64,000 nt of DNA. Origin: Amorphochlora amoebiformis (Eukaryota > Cercozoa > Chlorarachniophyceae). The notes under the pieces are model-generated. The model searched no databases. It was given only the letters and a program-made list of their open reading frames with translations, and was not told where the DNA came from. How positions within the stretch are numbered: the first letter of the stretch is position 1; every line of letters starts with the position of its first letter. The stretch lies in assembly GCA_054601695.1 (NCBI GenBank), contig BAAHQB010000016.1, forward strand, positions 1,364,001 to 1,428,000, in the 5' to 3' direction. This document shows, piece by piece, positions 45,933 through 59,500 of this stretch. The position numbers and the translations under genes were made by a program.

Positions 45933-46242
45933 ATACATATATATATGTACACATATGTAATGTATATACATCTGCGAACATATATAAATCTTATTTATTT
46001 AATCAAAACCTTATCTAAACTGTACACACGCGCTTAACGTTCAGTCGTATATAATATTACGCAGAATTTATCATCTAGGTACATTACGTGTATGCATAGT
46101 TTTATATAGCCACGTATAATCTTATATAATACCGCGAGGAACACATCAACGAATCGTCGGCCGTTATAGCTTTTTTTCACATAATCCCCCCACTACGTAC
46201 GCATGCATATGTAAACTATATAGGATGTATTTTTTTAATATA

Positions 46243-46284
<42 letters not shown>

Positions 46285-47089
46285 GTATCGTATATAATTA
46301 TGTATTATATATTACATATATAGAAGTAGAACGATGCACACAATCCAAGAGTGAGGAGGATGTGTTGGGGGTTAGCATTCTCTAGTGGGGTAAATGTGTT
46401 TCTTTCGTTCCATCATTGGGAGAGAGGAAGGAAACCAATGACCAGAGACCCATACCTCTCGAAACAAAGTCTTTCCAACAAGATAGAACGACGAAGAAAA
46501 CAGGTGTGCCCTTCGAGCTGAGAGATATGGAGCGATAAAAAAATACAATAAACAGAGAGGGATATAGATACACAGAGGGAGAGGAGAGGAGAGTTTTGGA
46601 AGGAGAGAGAAAGGAAACACATAGGAGAGAATGAGATGAATGAAGTGGTTTCTACAAGCAGATTTAACTAAGTATTATTCTTCGTAAAAGAGGCCAGATC
46701 ACCTTGAAAGACTTCGTGCACTCCTAGGGACCCGTTGCTTGGGCATACCTCATGCACCTAAAAAGAAGGTGGAAATTGTTTGTGTTGAATAATTAGGTTT
46801 AAGTTCACGTATATCTATCGCTATTTATCCTTTCCCTTAGGCATACTGATGCACGTAAAAGGAGGAAAATCGTTTGAGTTAAATAATTTGGTTTACGTAC
46901 ATCTCTCACTATTTCTCCTCTCATACATACATATACACACATGTATATACATATATATATATGTGTGTATATGTATATAAATATATATAATACATATATT
47001 TATACATACATATACACACATATGTATATTTACACACACATATACATATATATATATATATATGTATATATTTGTATATACTTATCTCA

Positions 47090-47122
<33 letters not shown>

Positions 47123-47419
47123 TAGATATACGTGTAATATTACATGAATAAAATACATGTTTATACATTTATATAAATATATGCATGTGTGTTTATATTA
47201 AATATATACACATTTATATACATATATATATACATGTATACATATATATATATATATATAATATATATATATATGTGTATATACATGTATATATGTGTAT
47301 ATCATAAAGAATCTGTGATGTAATGTACATATACATATATAAATATACTTAATGTATGATATGAATATATATATATATATATAAATATATACATATATTT
47401 ATCTATCTATATATGTATA

Positions 47420-47466
<47 letters not shown>

Positions 47467-47883
47467 ATGTTACATATATAATCCATAACATATAAATATA
47501 TATATTCATACATGTTACGTCATAAATAATAATCTTATAGAAATACGATGATTTGACAGTACTATAAATCGAAACAAATATCTAAAACTAACTATACAAA
47601 AGCATATTCGTATATATAATATATATATATATATATATATGTACATATTATATATATATATATATATGTAAATATGTATATGTATATATATATATATATA
47701 ATAATCTTTAAAAATACTTATAATATGCATTCACATATGTTTTCAAATTAATATATATATATGTATATATGTATATATATATATACATATATATGCATAT
47801 ACATACACATCACCGATGATTTGAAGTACTATAAATCGAAACAAATATTTAATCTAACTATACAAATCCACATTCGTATAATA

Positions 47884-47919
<36 letters not shown>

Positions 47920-47928
47920 ATATATATG

Positions 47929-48020
<92 letters not shown>

Positions 48021-48105
48021 TTTTTAAAAATACTTACAATATATATTCACATTTATATTCATATTATCTTTATGTGTATCTATATATGTATATATATATA
48101 TATGC

Positions 48106-48146
<41 letters not shown>

Positions 48147-49364
48147 ATATATTAGGTGTTGGGTACTTGCTTACCACGGAATTGCGTTTGTAATGAGATA
48201 GCGCGCTCCAAAACAACCTTGGACGCTTCCATTCCCTATGCAATTGTGGTTATTTGGAAATAAAATTTTGAAATAAAAAATGAGAATTAACATACTTTTT
48301 GAGAAACGGGATAATTTTGAAGTTTTTCCTCCAAAGATATGCTTCGCTGTCCAACCACCTGGGTTGCACATCCAACACTCAAAAACATAGAGTGCGGGCA
48401 GCAACAGGGGAAGGACAGAAGATGATCTATAGAAGGCAGCGGCAGAGCCGAGATGAAAGATGTTCACTCTGTGGTTTTGCTCAATAAATACTGACCAAAC
48501 GACATCAATGTGCTGCCGATTGAACGCATACCACGCGCCGACCCACTGGATTCCAACATAAACGAATACTCAGTCCAATCCTTTACCCGACAGGACCCGT
48601 TCTCTCGTTTGGTAGATAACCCAGCATAGAGTTAGACGATTCATCACACTTTCTTGACGCTGAGGTGCGTATACTTCCCAAACCATCGTCGATTATCCCT
48701 CGTGCGCTTCAGATACTGATCGAGAGATGCACAAAATGTCATACCTATTAGTCACAACCTGCGTAAGTACCTTTTCAATGTCGACCCCCATCTGCCCATA
48801 GCCAACCCTGAGGCTAAGAATTCCTACATCGAGCTTTGTGGTGTTCATAGGGGTGTGTAAGGTAGTGTTTGTGGGGTGGAGGATGGATATCCGTGCGTGG
48901 GCCGACACTTGCGGATGGGTAGTGAGAATGCGGTAAAGATCCCTGTCATGACCCTCGAAGCTCGTGACAAACTGTACCTGAGTTAGGTTTGTTCTTGTTA
49001 CACGGATCAAATTCAATCTGGATCGCCGGATTAGCGAGTGTGAACACACCTGGACGATTTCGCAGTCGTCACAGTTACGAATCAGTGTCAGCAAGAACCG
49101 AACGTTCTGCTCAAAATGGCCCGGAAAGGTGGGGGTAACAATACTATAGCGAATATCTTTGTTGTTCTTAATCAATGCCGTGGAATCTGGCCTCTGAGGC
49201 GCTGCTTCGTTGCAACTTTGCGTTTTGATATGAATCGGTGTGAACGCTGTCTCGTGCCGCTGTGGAGCGCCAATATTCGCTATAACCGCTCCCAATACAA
49301 CTGCAAGCCCATATTTAACGACTCCGAAGAATCCGCACTCCTTCAAGAGAAGCTTGGAGGCCAT
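39930..49364 (-). CDS. Type II membrane protein, glycosyltransferase-like (middle exons incomplete)
   Basis: Exons from high to low: 49364-49050, 48977-48771, 48715-48650, 48601-48532, 48490-48359, 48235-48175, 46757-46732; then, after an unresolved link, 45277-45227, 44700-44638, 42851-42768, 42568-42519, 41862-41772, 40763-40674, 40007-39930. Phases match inside each block, but the step from 46732 to 45277 needs at least one exon I did not find, so this could be two genes. The ATG at 49364 is followed by an uncleaved signal anchor ([15 protein letters not shown]). The lumenal part begins [20 protein letters not shown] with the pattern of a nucleotide-sugar transferase first strand, then EIVQVQFV. 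An acidic metal-site-like motif ([12 protein letters not shown]) follows. This resembles the broad GT-A fold families, including DUF6492, but no family is certain. The C-terminus ([15 protein letters not shown]) is Cys-rich. Confidence 0.5.
42870..44560. repeat. (TA)n microsatellite in a gene 6 intron
   Basis: Fills the 1786-bp intron between exons 44638 and 42851. It includes a direct duplication: tataatgtatttatgcgtgc occurs at about 43866 and again at about 43954, each followed by a related tatagaaatg segment, giving a unit of about 89 bp. Confidence 0.9.
46740..46925. repeat. Imperfect tandem duplication spanning an exon-intron boundary
   Basis: The segment 46743-46835 (gcatacctcatgcac, then gtttaagttcacgtatatct and ctatttatcc) is repeated at 46841-46920 (gcatactgatgcac, gtttacgtacatct, ctatttctcc). 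The lower copy includes the acceptor and first bases of the 46757-46732 exon of gene 6, so the upstream copy carries a decayed second acceptor (read on the minus strand). Confidence 0.7.
47547..48066. repeat. Tandem duplication of about 267 bp containing microsatellites
   Basis: Two copies begin cgatgatttg at about 47547 and 47814. They share actataaatcgaaacaaat, then a TA array, then taaaaatactta and an attcacat motif. The second copy has acquired a pure (TAA)n array at 47968-48020. The duplication sits in a long gene 6 intron. Confidence 0.75.
47968..48020. repeat. (TAA)n trinucleotide microsatellite
   Basis: About 17 uninterrupted TAA units, the only sizeable trinucleotide array in the window. 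It directly abuts a TA array, as if it arose by a one-base slip of TA repeat sequence. Confidence 0.95.
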
Positions 49365-49520
49365 CAACGCCTTCTCGTTGTCAAGACGTGGAACCACGAT
49401 TTCAGGAGCACCGAAGTTTAAAGTTAAATGAATACCGGGATTTTCAGAGGAATCTCGGCTAATGCTCGTGGGACCGATCTCCCTGACGATACGGTCACAA
49501 ACAGTCGTGCCCAGGCTAGG
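49365..49520. promoter_or_regulatory. Divergent promoter region between genes 6 and 7
   Basis: 156 bp separate the two proposed start codons. The minus frame of gene 6 stays open through this region without an ATG, so part of it may be transcribed 5' UTR. Composition is balanced, with no microsatellite and no obvious TATA box. Confidence 0.5.
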
Positions 49521-50685
49521 ATGGGTGCATGTCACACGAATCTCGTGCTCGTCAATGATTTCATGTGCAAGATTACTCTGCAACTGTGAGCTTTTTTTCC
49601 CTGAATTTAGAACCTGAAAGTGTGCACCTGACGCTATTTATTGGATCTCTTCAGGTACAAGGATGACAATGGGAGCTTGGGCCAGTCTGTAAGTACAAAA
49701 TTCTGGAAAATGAGGACGCTGAGAAAGAATGAAGCATTTGAAGTCACGATTGAGGAGGTGGGTAGCCCGAAGCTCTGATTGCCGAGTAGTTGATCAGAAT
49801 AAAGATCATCGGGATCGGAATTTGAAAACGCTTATTTGTCGGTATACGACAGGCATCAGCGCTGATGGACCCCATATACTGGCTGCTGATTTTTAAGTGC
49901 GACCCCAGCGCTGCCTTACGAAGGAGCGAACTTCAATTTGACGCCAAGGTATCCGTACGAACACGATCCTTTTCATACTCTCTTACATGCATGCGTCAGA
50001 TTCGGATCGACCGCAACCTCGAGGGGAGAATCCTACTCAATCGATTCTACAAGGCACAGAGGAAGGAATTCTCCAAGAAAAAGTAAAACAAACTGATTTT
50101 AAGCCCATTTCCCACCAAGAGCTCATTGAGCACTTGCCTCTGTCTTTTAGAGTTTTGGCGCGAGATGGTACACGGGCAGCGCTGAATCCGGTAAAAGAGT
50201 CTTACCGATCTGCTGTATATCCATGATTGATGTTCACTATAGGTAGTGGGCCAGGGGGACTTCAAGCTAATCAAGACCAGGCAGCATACCCGAAGCACCG
50301 AGAAGAAGAAGCCGTTGATGATGATCGAGGATATCAAGCTATTCCTCAAGGCCATGATGATTCAGGTCACCGTGTAGAAGACGCACCCATATACATATTT
50401 TTCATGTATTCTTTGCCATAAATAAAGGATTTCAACACTATGGAGGCCGTCGGAGAATGGCTGCGAGTGGTATATAAATAAATCGAAGCACCGACGGAAA
50501 TAATTCTGAAATATATTTTTTGATTTCAAACCTTGGGCGCTGAAGACGTTTGAGCCACGAAAATACGCTCCCAGCGGACACTTTTTCAAAGTTGGAGACG
50601 AGGTACATACACACAAAAAATATATACATATATGTATATATATACATATATATGTACATATATACACATACATATATAATATGTG

Positions 50686-50725
<40 letters not shown>

Positions 50726-50782
50726 CACATATTTATATATTCGTTACATCTGGTTGCGTATACATGTATGTATACGCAATAA

Positions 50783-50825
<43 letters not shown>

Positions 50826-51260
50826 TATACACACATATAACATATATATACACATATACACATACACATATATATATATATATATGTATTCATAATACAT
50901 GTAAAGAAATATATATTTATACGTATATACACATACACATGTTATATATACTGTATATATATTATATATATATATATATGTATGTGTATATATACATATT
51001 TGTATATATATATTTATACATAAATGTGTATATATATAATTTAAATCATTTATACAATATATATATATATATATACATATATATTATGTACATGTATATA
51101 TATATATATATATATAATATGTATGTATATGTGTGTATGTATATATAACATATATATATAAATATATATATATGTATATACACATATATATATGTATATA
51201 TAAATATGTGTGTGTGTATACATATATATATAAATGTACATGTATATGTAGTATTACATG

Positions 51261-51297
<37 letters not shown>

Positions 51298-52260
51298 TAT
51301 ATGCACTATAAATATATATACCTTTTATGTATCCATTATCCCCATGTGCTCTTCCCTGGACACATGCCTCCATAATCCGTGCACAGGTCAAAGTCCGGAC
51401 CGCCGGCGGGGATTGGATTCGAGGGGAAGTTGTCAACGCAACATCTAGTGCAAATCTTAACCTAACCGTATTCCTGACAACCGTAACCCTAACAACCGTA
51501 ACCCTAACAACCGTAACCCTAACAACCGTAACCCTAACAACCGTAACCCTAACAACCATAACCCTAACAACCGTAACCCTAACAACCTAACCCTACCAAC
51601 CGTAAAGTTAAACCGTAACACTAACAACCGTAACAACTGTAACCCTAACAACTGTAACCCTAACAACCATAACCCTAACAACCGTACCATAACAACCGTA
51701 ACCCTAACAACCGTAACCGTAACAACCGTAATTGCGCACTTCAGTGACATAAGCCTCGTGGGACTCCCCAGCATTACTCTACTATACCCATAATCCGAAA
51801 TCCTATGTCCATCGTCCGGCTATTATCAGAATTTAAGCTTTCTTCAATAATCTGTTGGGTAGGCAACACGTTCGATGTCGAGGTGGGGGAGGTGGATGAG
51901 AACGGGGAGCCTTTGGTCGATGAGAACGGCCATAGGCATGCCGCTTTTCTAGACGTGCTGGCCCATCCAAAATTCATGAGGTATGGACTCGTCGAGCGAG
52001 GGGTAGGACAGAGATCTACTAGAGGGAGTGAGAGCGAGGCGGCGACGAGATAGGGAGTGAGAGGGTGAGTTAGGATACAGTGAAATCAACAATGATGTTT
52101 TTGATACTTTGCATTTCCAGGCACTCGAAGGTATCCGATGTGTTTACGTGGAATGACGATCACCAGACTTACATCAGGAGATCCATCAATGTGTGTGTGT
52201 GTAGAGTACATATACACGCATGTACATACATGTAAATATAAACATATATAAGTATTATAT

Positions 52261-52295
<35 letters not shown>

Positions 52296-52614
52296 CATAT
52301 AAATTATTGTATATACATCTGTACGCATACACATATATATATATACATATATATATATATTATATATATATATATATAATATATGTATATAAACAATATT
52401 TATATGTATATATACTATATGTAGGATATAAGTAAATTATATATATATATATATATGTATATATATGTGTATATATATATATATGTACGTATATGCTAAA
52501 TATATATATATATATATAGATATGATATATATATATATACACATATATATAGATATGATATATATATATACATATATATATATATGTATACACACCACAC
52601 ACACATATGTATAA

Positions 52615-52647
<33 letters not shown>

Positions 52648-53265
52648 AAGTGTTGGCTACTCCACCAACATCATATATGTATGCATGCACAAACATTTAT
52701 AGGTGTATGTACATAGGTAAGCGTTCGTCCTCTATTTTCATTCTGGAGGCGACTCTGGCACACCCACTTCAAAAGGTATATTTGCACGTATTTATTGTGT
52801 TTGTGTATTCGTGTTTTAGACATATTTGAACACAAATTGAATGACAGGAACAAAGCTACAAATGCTAAAATTGTCTAATTTAAATTTTGATGCTTTCTGC
52901 CCTGGCCTTGGTCTTGGTATTCACTCGCGCACAATGGTCTATATCTCAATCAAATTTAGTTTTATATCCCAATGATTATGTGTCTCTCTTGATCTCGATC
53001 TCATTTTAAACTACTCTCTCCGTTACCCTTTTGTCTCTTTTTTTCTTCATTCGTAGCATCGCTGAAGCCCAATCCGATAAACCGGAGATCGACATGGAGT
53101 ATTTCACGGATGGCGAAGACCATGTTGCACACATTAACGCATATTGCTTCTATATGTCCTATTTTGCGTTTATGCGAATGCCATGTCACATATTAATGCA
53201 CATCACTTACTCATTTCCTATTTTGCGTGTATCCATATAATAGGTTTGGCACATGTAAGGTATAG

Positions 53266-53308
<43 letters not shown>

Positions 53309-53401
53309 GTATAGCTTTATTAAAATGTAAATATATAAATATATTTATATTTATGTATATATGCATATTTGTAATATAAATTTGTCATATGTATAATATG
53401 G

Positions 53402-53433
<32 letters not shown>

Positions 53434-53466
53434 ATGTATGTATATATATATATACATGTATATATA

Positions 53467-53524
<58 letters not shown>

Positions 53525-54054
53525 CAAAATGTTTAATCTCTGTTCATAGAAGTATTAAGGGATGTATCTGGATATCATCTCAACCACGTTTCCTTTCCTC
53601 TTCCAGCTCCCGAGACTCAATCCAAAATGGGGTTCTCCTTTCGAGCGCTACGTCGAAAATCAATACTATATTAAGGTATTACTCTTCTCGATAGTTGGTG
53701 TCGGTAGCATTGTTATCATTTAATTGAGTACCAACTTATCTGCGACCATTCTTCTCACTGCCCCAGTAGCCCTAAACCCAAATCCTATGCCCAGAATATG
53801 AGATCGCAGGATATGCACGCCATCTGTGACACCAAGCCAGAGGTTTGTTCTTGTTATATGATTAATTTTCAATTATACTTAATCAATATTCATATATATA
53901 TATATGTATGTATATATTTGTTCATGCGCATATATGTGTATGTATATATATATATATATATGTGTGTATATATATATAATATATAATATATATATATATA
54001 TATATTATATATTATTAAAAAATATATATGTTTATATACATATATAAATATAGG

Positions 54055-54110
<56 letters not shown>

Positions 54111-54774
54111 TATTAGTGTATATAAATGTGTATGTATGCGTGTAATTGTGATTATATGTATATGATATTATCTATGTCATATATTAAAGTATGCACATAA
54201 TAAATTAACGAATTTCTTTTTACCTATGTTGTGTGTTTGATACATAAGTGTATTTATGTGTTTCACAGTTATATTTATCGACATATAAATATGTGCAATA
54301 TTTAGTAATATTCTATATGTATGTATTCATATACATACATATATATACACATACATATATATATATATACATATATGTATAAATATAGATATAGAAATAT
54401 CTATATATGTATATGTATATAATGTGTATACTAGTTATATTACATGTTATACATACGTAGGGAATATATATTCCATGTACACATGCAATTATACGTAATG
54501 TTTTACTATTATCAGCTCAAGGAGAGGCTGTGGGAAATCTGTGGTCCGGACGCAATATGCCCAGCAGGATTTTTGGTATGATGGCCCTATTTGCTACAAC
54601 TCTCCATCTTGTTCTCTGTGCTTCCTATTTACCACCCTTTTCTAATCTGAAATCAATTTTCTAGGATGTTCTTATGACAAAAGATAACATACATTCCCAC
54701 GTACACAAATACAAGTCATGTGTAAATATATATGCATGTATACACATACACATACACATAACACACACATATAC

Positions 54775-54818
<44 letters not shown>

Positions 54819-54877
54819 GCGTGTAAAATACTACGTGTGTAACTTAGTGCATATGCATATGTGAATTATATATATAT

Positions 54878-54911
<34 letters not shown>

Positions 54912-55112
54912 AAATATATATATATACACATATATATATATATGTGTGTGTGTATACATACATATTTACATAATATATACACATATATGAGTGTGTATGC
55001 ATACAATCATAAATAGTATACACATATATATATAATTTTAAGTATACACACATATCTATATGCATGTACATTTGTATGTATATGTATTTATATATATATA
55101 TACATATATATA

Positions 55113-55143
<31 letters not shown>

Positions 55144-55892
55144 ATACGTAGTATATACATATTTATAATTATGTATATTATGTTATTCAATATACATATA
55201 TGTAATATATATATATATATGTATGCCTGTATTGTATATATATATATATATGTGTGTGTGTAACATAATATGTATATATATATATATTATATATTATAAT
55301 ATATGTGTGTGTTAATGTAACACCAGGAAACTAATGGAATTAATGCAATTGGCAACCTCCAAGTTCTTGAGCAGCCTTTTATGGTCATCTTCCACATCGA
55401 GGTTAGAAAATATGTATATATATATAATATATATGTATATGCGCACACAATATATACATATATATATATATATATACGTTGTAATATATATGTACGTATT
55501 GATATTCAGAATATGAACAAGCGTATCGGTTTCACGCTGGACGATTCGGAGGCCATCAAGAAGATTCTCGAGGTCCGACTGCATAAGCTTAGAGTCAGCG
55601 TTAGGGGCTTGAACTACACGGGCTAGGATTGAGAGCATCAAGTACAGTTATGGCGTGGGCTTTCCTTGTATTTCCTGTCCGTAAAATATTCTCGTTGAGA
55701 GTGTGGTTGTGTTGCATATTTTCTTTTTCTCTGTGTGTCTCTCATCTTTAGACGAATGGAACCAAGGGGGCAGAGCTCTTTGACTCCCTGCAGGCAGACC
55801 TGGTAATATACAATACAATGTGAGATGAATTGAAAACGTAAATTTACATTAATTTATTTCCATATCCGCGTTACATATATCTATATATATGC

Positions 55893-55924
<32 letters not shown>

Positions 55925-56022
55925 ATTTGTATAAAACTATACGTAAGTATATTATCCATATGTACGTACTGTGTATGTGTATACCAATATATATGTGTAT
56001 ATACACACTTTTAAATGCGCGC

Positions 56023-56065
<43 letters not shown>

Positions 56066-56202
56066 CTATACACATGGTTACATGGGCGTAAACTGGACCT
56101 TCTATATGTGTTTTGAAATAAACTCTTGTTCAGTCGAAGATTAGCATCATCCAAAAGAATGTCAACGGCCTACTTGCCCTCTTGTCCGAGATGCGGTCCT
56201 AA
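49521..56202 (+). CDS. Protein of unknown function with MGAC N-terminus
   Basis: Twenty exons: 49521-49585, 49655-49757, 49853-49948, 50000-50082, 50151-50190, 50243-50365, 50428-50469, 50546-50602, 51387-51447, 51863-51980, 52121-52190, 52717-52775, 53057-53123, 53607-53675, 53795-53842, 54516-54575, 55327-55401, 55510-55572, 55752-55802, 56134-56202; all phases match and give 472 residues. I do not recognise the family. Visible parts: a beta-rich start ([14 protein letters not shown]); basic helices around 100-180; an SH3-like segment ([20 protein letters not shown]); an acidic segment with [13 protein letters not shown]; and a helical C-terminus ending [14 protein letters not shown]. The MGAC start fits N-myristoylation plus palmitoylation and so membrane attachment, but an in-frame ATG at 49563 is an alternative start that would lose it. 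Most introns are phase 0. Gene 8 follows on the same strand after about 200 bp. Confidence 0.65.
51459..51735. repeat. Telomere-like minisatellite in intron 9 of gene 7
   Basis: Tandem copies of a 15-base unit, CCCTAACAACCGTAA, about seven near-perfect at 51475-51585 and then degenerate copies to 51735 with deletions and CTGTAA/CATAAC variants. Each unit contains CCCTAA, the C-strand of the TTAGGG telomere repeat, plus a diverged AACCGTAA. It lies wholly within the intron 51448-51862. The 15-base period is a multiple of three, so all frames stay open and produce meaningless TTVTL or LLGLR repeats. Confidence 0.9.
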
Positions 56203-56248
56203 ATAATATATATATATATATATATATAATATATATATATCTACTGAC

Positions 56249-56279
<31 letters not shown>

Positions 56280-56408
56280 TATATATGTATATATATATAT
56301 ATAAATATATTTGTTATATCAAATATACACACACATATTAGATACATACATATACAAAATAAGCACACACATACAAACAAGCGCACACACTCTACGCACA
56401 GGACCATA
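56203..56408. other. Short intergenic region between genes 7 and 8
   Basis: About 200 bp of TA and CA microsatellite between the TAA stop of gene 7 and the ATG of gene 8, ending in a CA-rich stretch just before the start codon. The two genes run in the same direction. No separate promoter element can be seen. Confidence 0.6.
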
Positions 56409-57530
56409 ATGCGTGCGTGTGATGGGTGCACGTTCGTGAATCATCCCGACATCATCCACTACTTTGACCTCAAACTCGCCAAGATCAGAGTCCGAACCAC
56501 CAGAAGGGAATATCGCAAGCATTACGATTACCTGGAGAGGGAGCCTGGAGAGATCTGTGGATTCCGGTATATAATCGCAGACTATTATTATGATTGTAAA
56601 TGTGTTACATACATGAGATAACAACATTATATATATATATATATATGTATAATATATATGATACATATATATATATATAATTATATATATATATATATAT
56701 ATTATATATTATTTGCAAATATAGCGTGGGTGTGAGTGTATGCTAATGGATTTAACAACTACGTGTACAACATGCACGCAACCTAAATATTTCTGCAAAA
56801 TGCAATATTTAATACATGTATATATATATATGTATATATGTGTATATATATAGAATATATCTATATATATATAATATATATATATATATGTATATATTAT
56901 ATAATATATTAAATATATATATATATATATATATGTATAGATCTACATATACTGTATATATATATATATTAGTTATATATATATACATTACATAAATATA
57001 GACGTAGTTACATATATATGTATATATATATACATTTTTATGACGTATACATTTATATATCATGAATGTATATATGTATCCCTCTTGATAGATTTTACCA
57101 GCGATATCTCCCGACGGGATTCGACTGGACATTGGAGGATGGTCGTGGGAACGTCAGAGCCAGAAAAAAATTCACCTCTCTCTTCCTTCTGTGTTTCCAT
57201 TTTTATGAGATTTAATTTGGGTAAGGGATTTGTTCATTTTTGGAGGAATTGTTGAAATACTGGTTATATACACATATTATATATTTATACATATATATAT
57301 ATATATATAATATATATATATATATGTTTGTGTGTGTGTGTGTATACATCTATATTATGATGTATCTATTGTACATATACATATACATGTATACACTAAT
57401 ATGGATCCCTATATACACTCATATCATCATACATACATATTTATACTATAATATATGTATGCATACCAAAATATACATGTTCATGTACATTATTTTTTAT
57501 ATATGCATACATATGTATATATACACATAC

Positions 57531-57564
<34 letters not shown>

Positions 57565-58222
57565 ATATGTACATATGCATATGCAAGATAGAGTTGGACT
57601 CAAATTGTATACTTACATTTACATCCTTCAGCCTGTCGTGCATAGACGAACTTTGGTAAATGGAAGCAAGAAATATAAACCGGTAGTTCTATCTGAATCG
57701 CCCCTAATTTAGCTTCACCCTCTCGATCTCTGATTCTACTTGTTGCTCGATAGGGTGTGATGAGAGCTGATTTAAATGTTTAATCTTCTATTGGATATTC
57801 AGTGGAGCGAAATCAAGCTGCTGAAGTTCGAATACTCGATTGCTGTGTACCTGGGCCAGAACTATGGGGATATTGTCGAGAAGGCAGGGTATGCGAATTT
57901 AAAAGAATGTACAATAAATGTATTCATAATATATATATATATATATATATGTATGTATTAAATCTATATATATATATACATAGATTTATGCATATATATA
58001 TATATATATAGATTTATGCATATATATATATATATATATATATATAAATCATAAATAATGTATGTGCAAATAGCAAATTTAATACGTTCATACATTATAT
58101 ACATATATGTCTGTATGTATATTTATATATATATTTGTTCAAGAGATATTCATTTGTATTATATATATATATATATATATAATGATGTATATGCATGACA
58201 AACATATTGGCATATTGTGTAT

Positions 58223-58271
<49 letters not shown>

Positions 58272-58475
58272 TATATGTACATGTATAAATATACATTCAT
58301 ATTTATAGATAGATTATACATGTATATTTTATATATATATATATATACATACATATACATACATATACGTTAGAAATGAGCGCATCAAGAAAGCTATGGA
58401 GTTCACCCGGGCTAGCGTTGAAAAGCAAGAAATTTTGTCCTTCCGCTTCCACCAGCGCATCTACCTCAATGTATA

Positions 58476-58514
<39 letters not shown>

Positions 58515-59018
58515 ATATATTATATATATATATATATAATATATATATATATTATATATGTGTGTATGTATGTACATGTATAAAAAAGTTTTAGTTATAA
58601 AAAACTGTTATAATACCTATATATATATATAATATTTGTGTGAATAAATATTATATATATATATATAATATATATACATATATGTATATATATAGTAACA
58701 CATATAATTTTATATATGGATGGATATGTATTTCAACATATAATACTGTATTGTAATACTATATTGTATTATATTCTATTCTATTATATTTTCTTATGTT
58801 GTATCATATCATGTTATATTTGAATATTATAAAAATGCATACCTATGTAAAACTAGTTTTATATTTTCAAAATATTCTTGTAATATGTATTACCCTATGC
58901 ATGTACATAAATTCCAATATAGGAAGTTAACATACTATTTATACATATTTATACATATTGATGGACATATATATATATATATATTATGTGTGTGTGTATA
59001 TATGTATATGTATGTATA

Positions 59019-59058
<40 letters not shown>

Positions 59059-59464
59059 ATTATCACATCCGGACAATCATGTGTACTGGAAAAATAGCAC
59101 ACCCAATTCAAAATTTCAGGATTCCCTAACGGGATCGTTCAAAGAGCTCAAGAAGGCGCTCAAGTACCATGAGCCCTTCATGTTCCACCAGATCTTCCTT
59201 GAGAGTGAGTAACAGCATCTCAAAATAATAAGCTGTGTCGAGGCACAATATATTTCATAGTTGTTTTAACTCTTCCGCTTTATCTCTCTCTCGCCAGCGT
59301 TTGGCCTCAGGGGAATCACACAATTCTACCGAGATTTCTCGCAACTCAAGCTCGTGAACAACCAGTGGTGGGTCATGTTTCTCATAAAGGTTCGCTCATG
59401 TAGTGTGCGTGTGTGTATGTAAGAGTATGTAAGTACATTCATAAATGTGTATGCATATATTATA

Positions 59465-59500
<36 letters not shown>

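Noticed and set aside
51254-51774. Open frames of TTVTL and LLGLR repeats on both strands
   Set aside because: They come from the 15-base minisatellite, whose period is a multiple of three, so every frame stays open. The region is an intron of gene 7.
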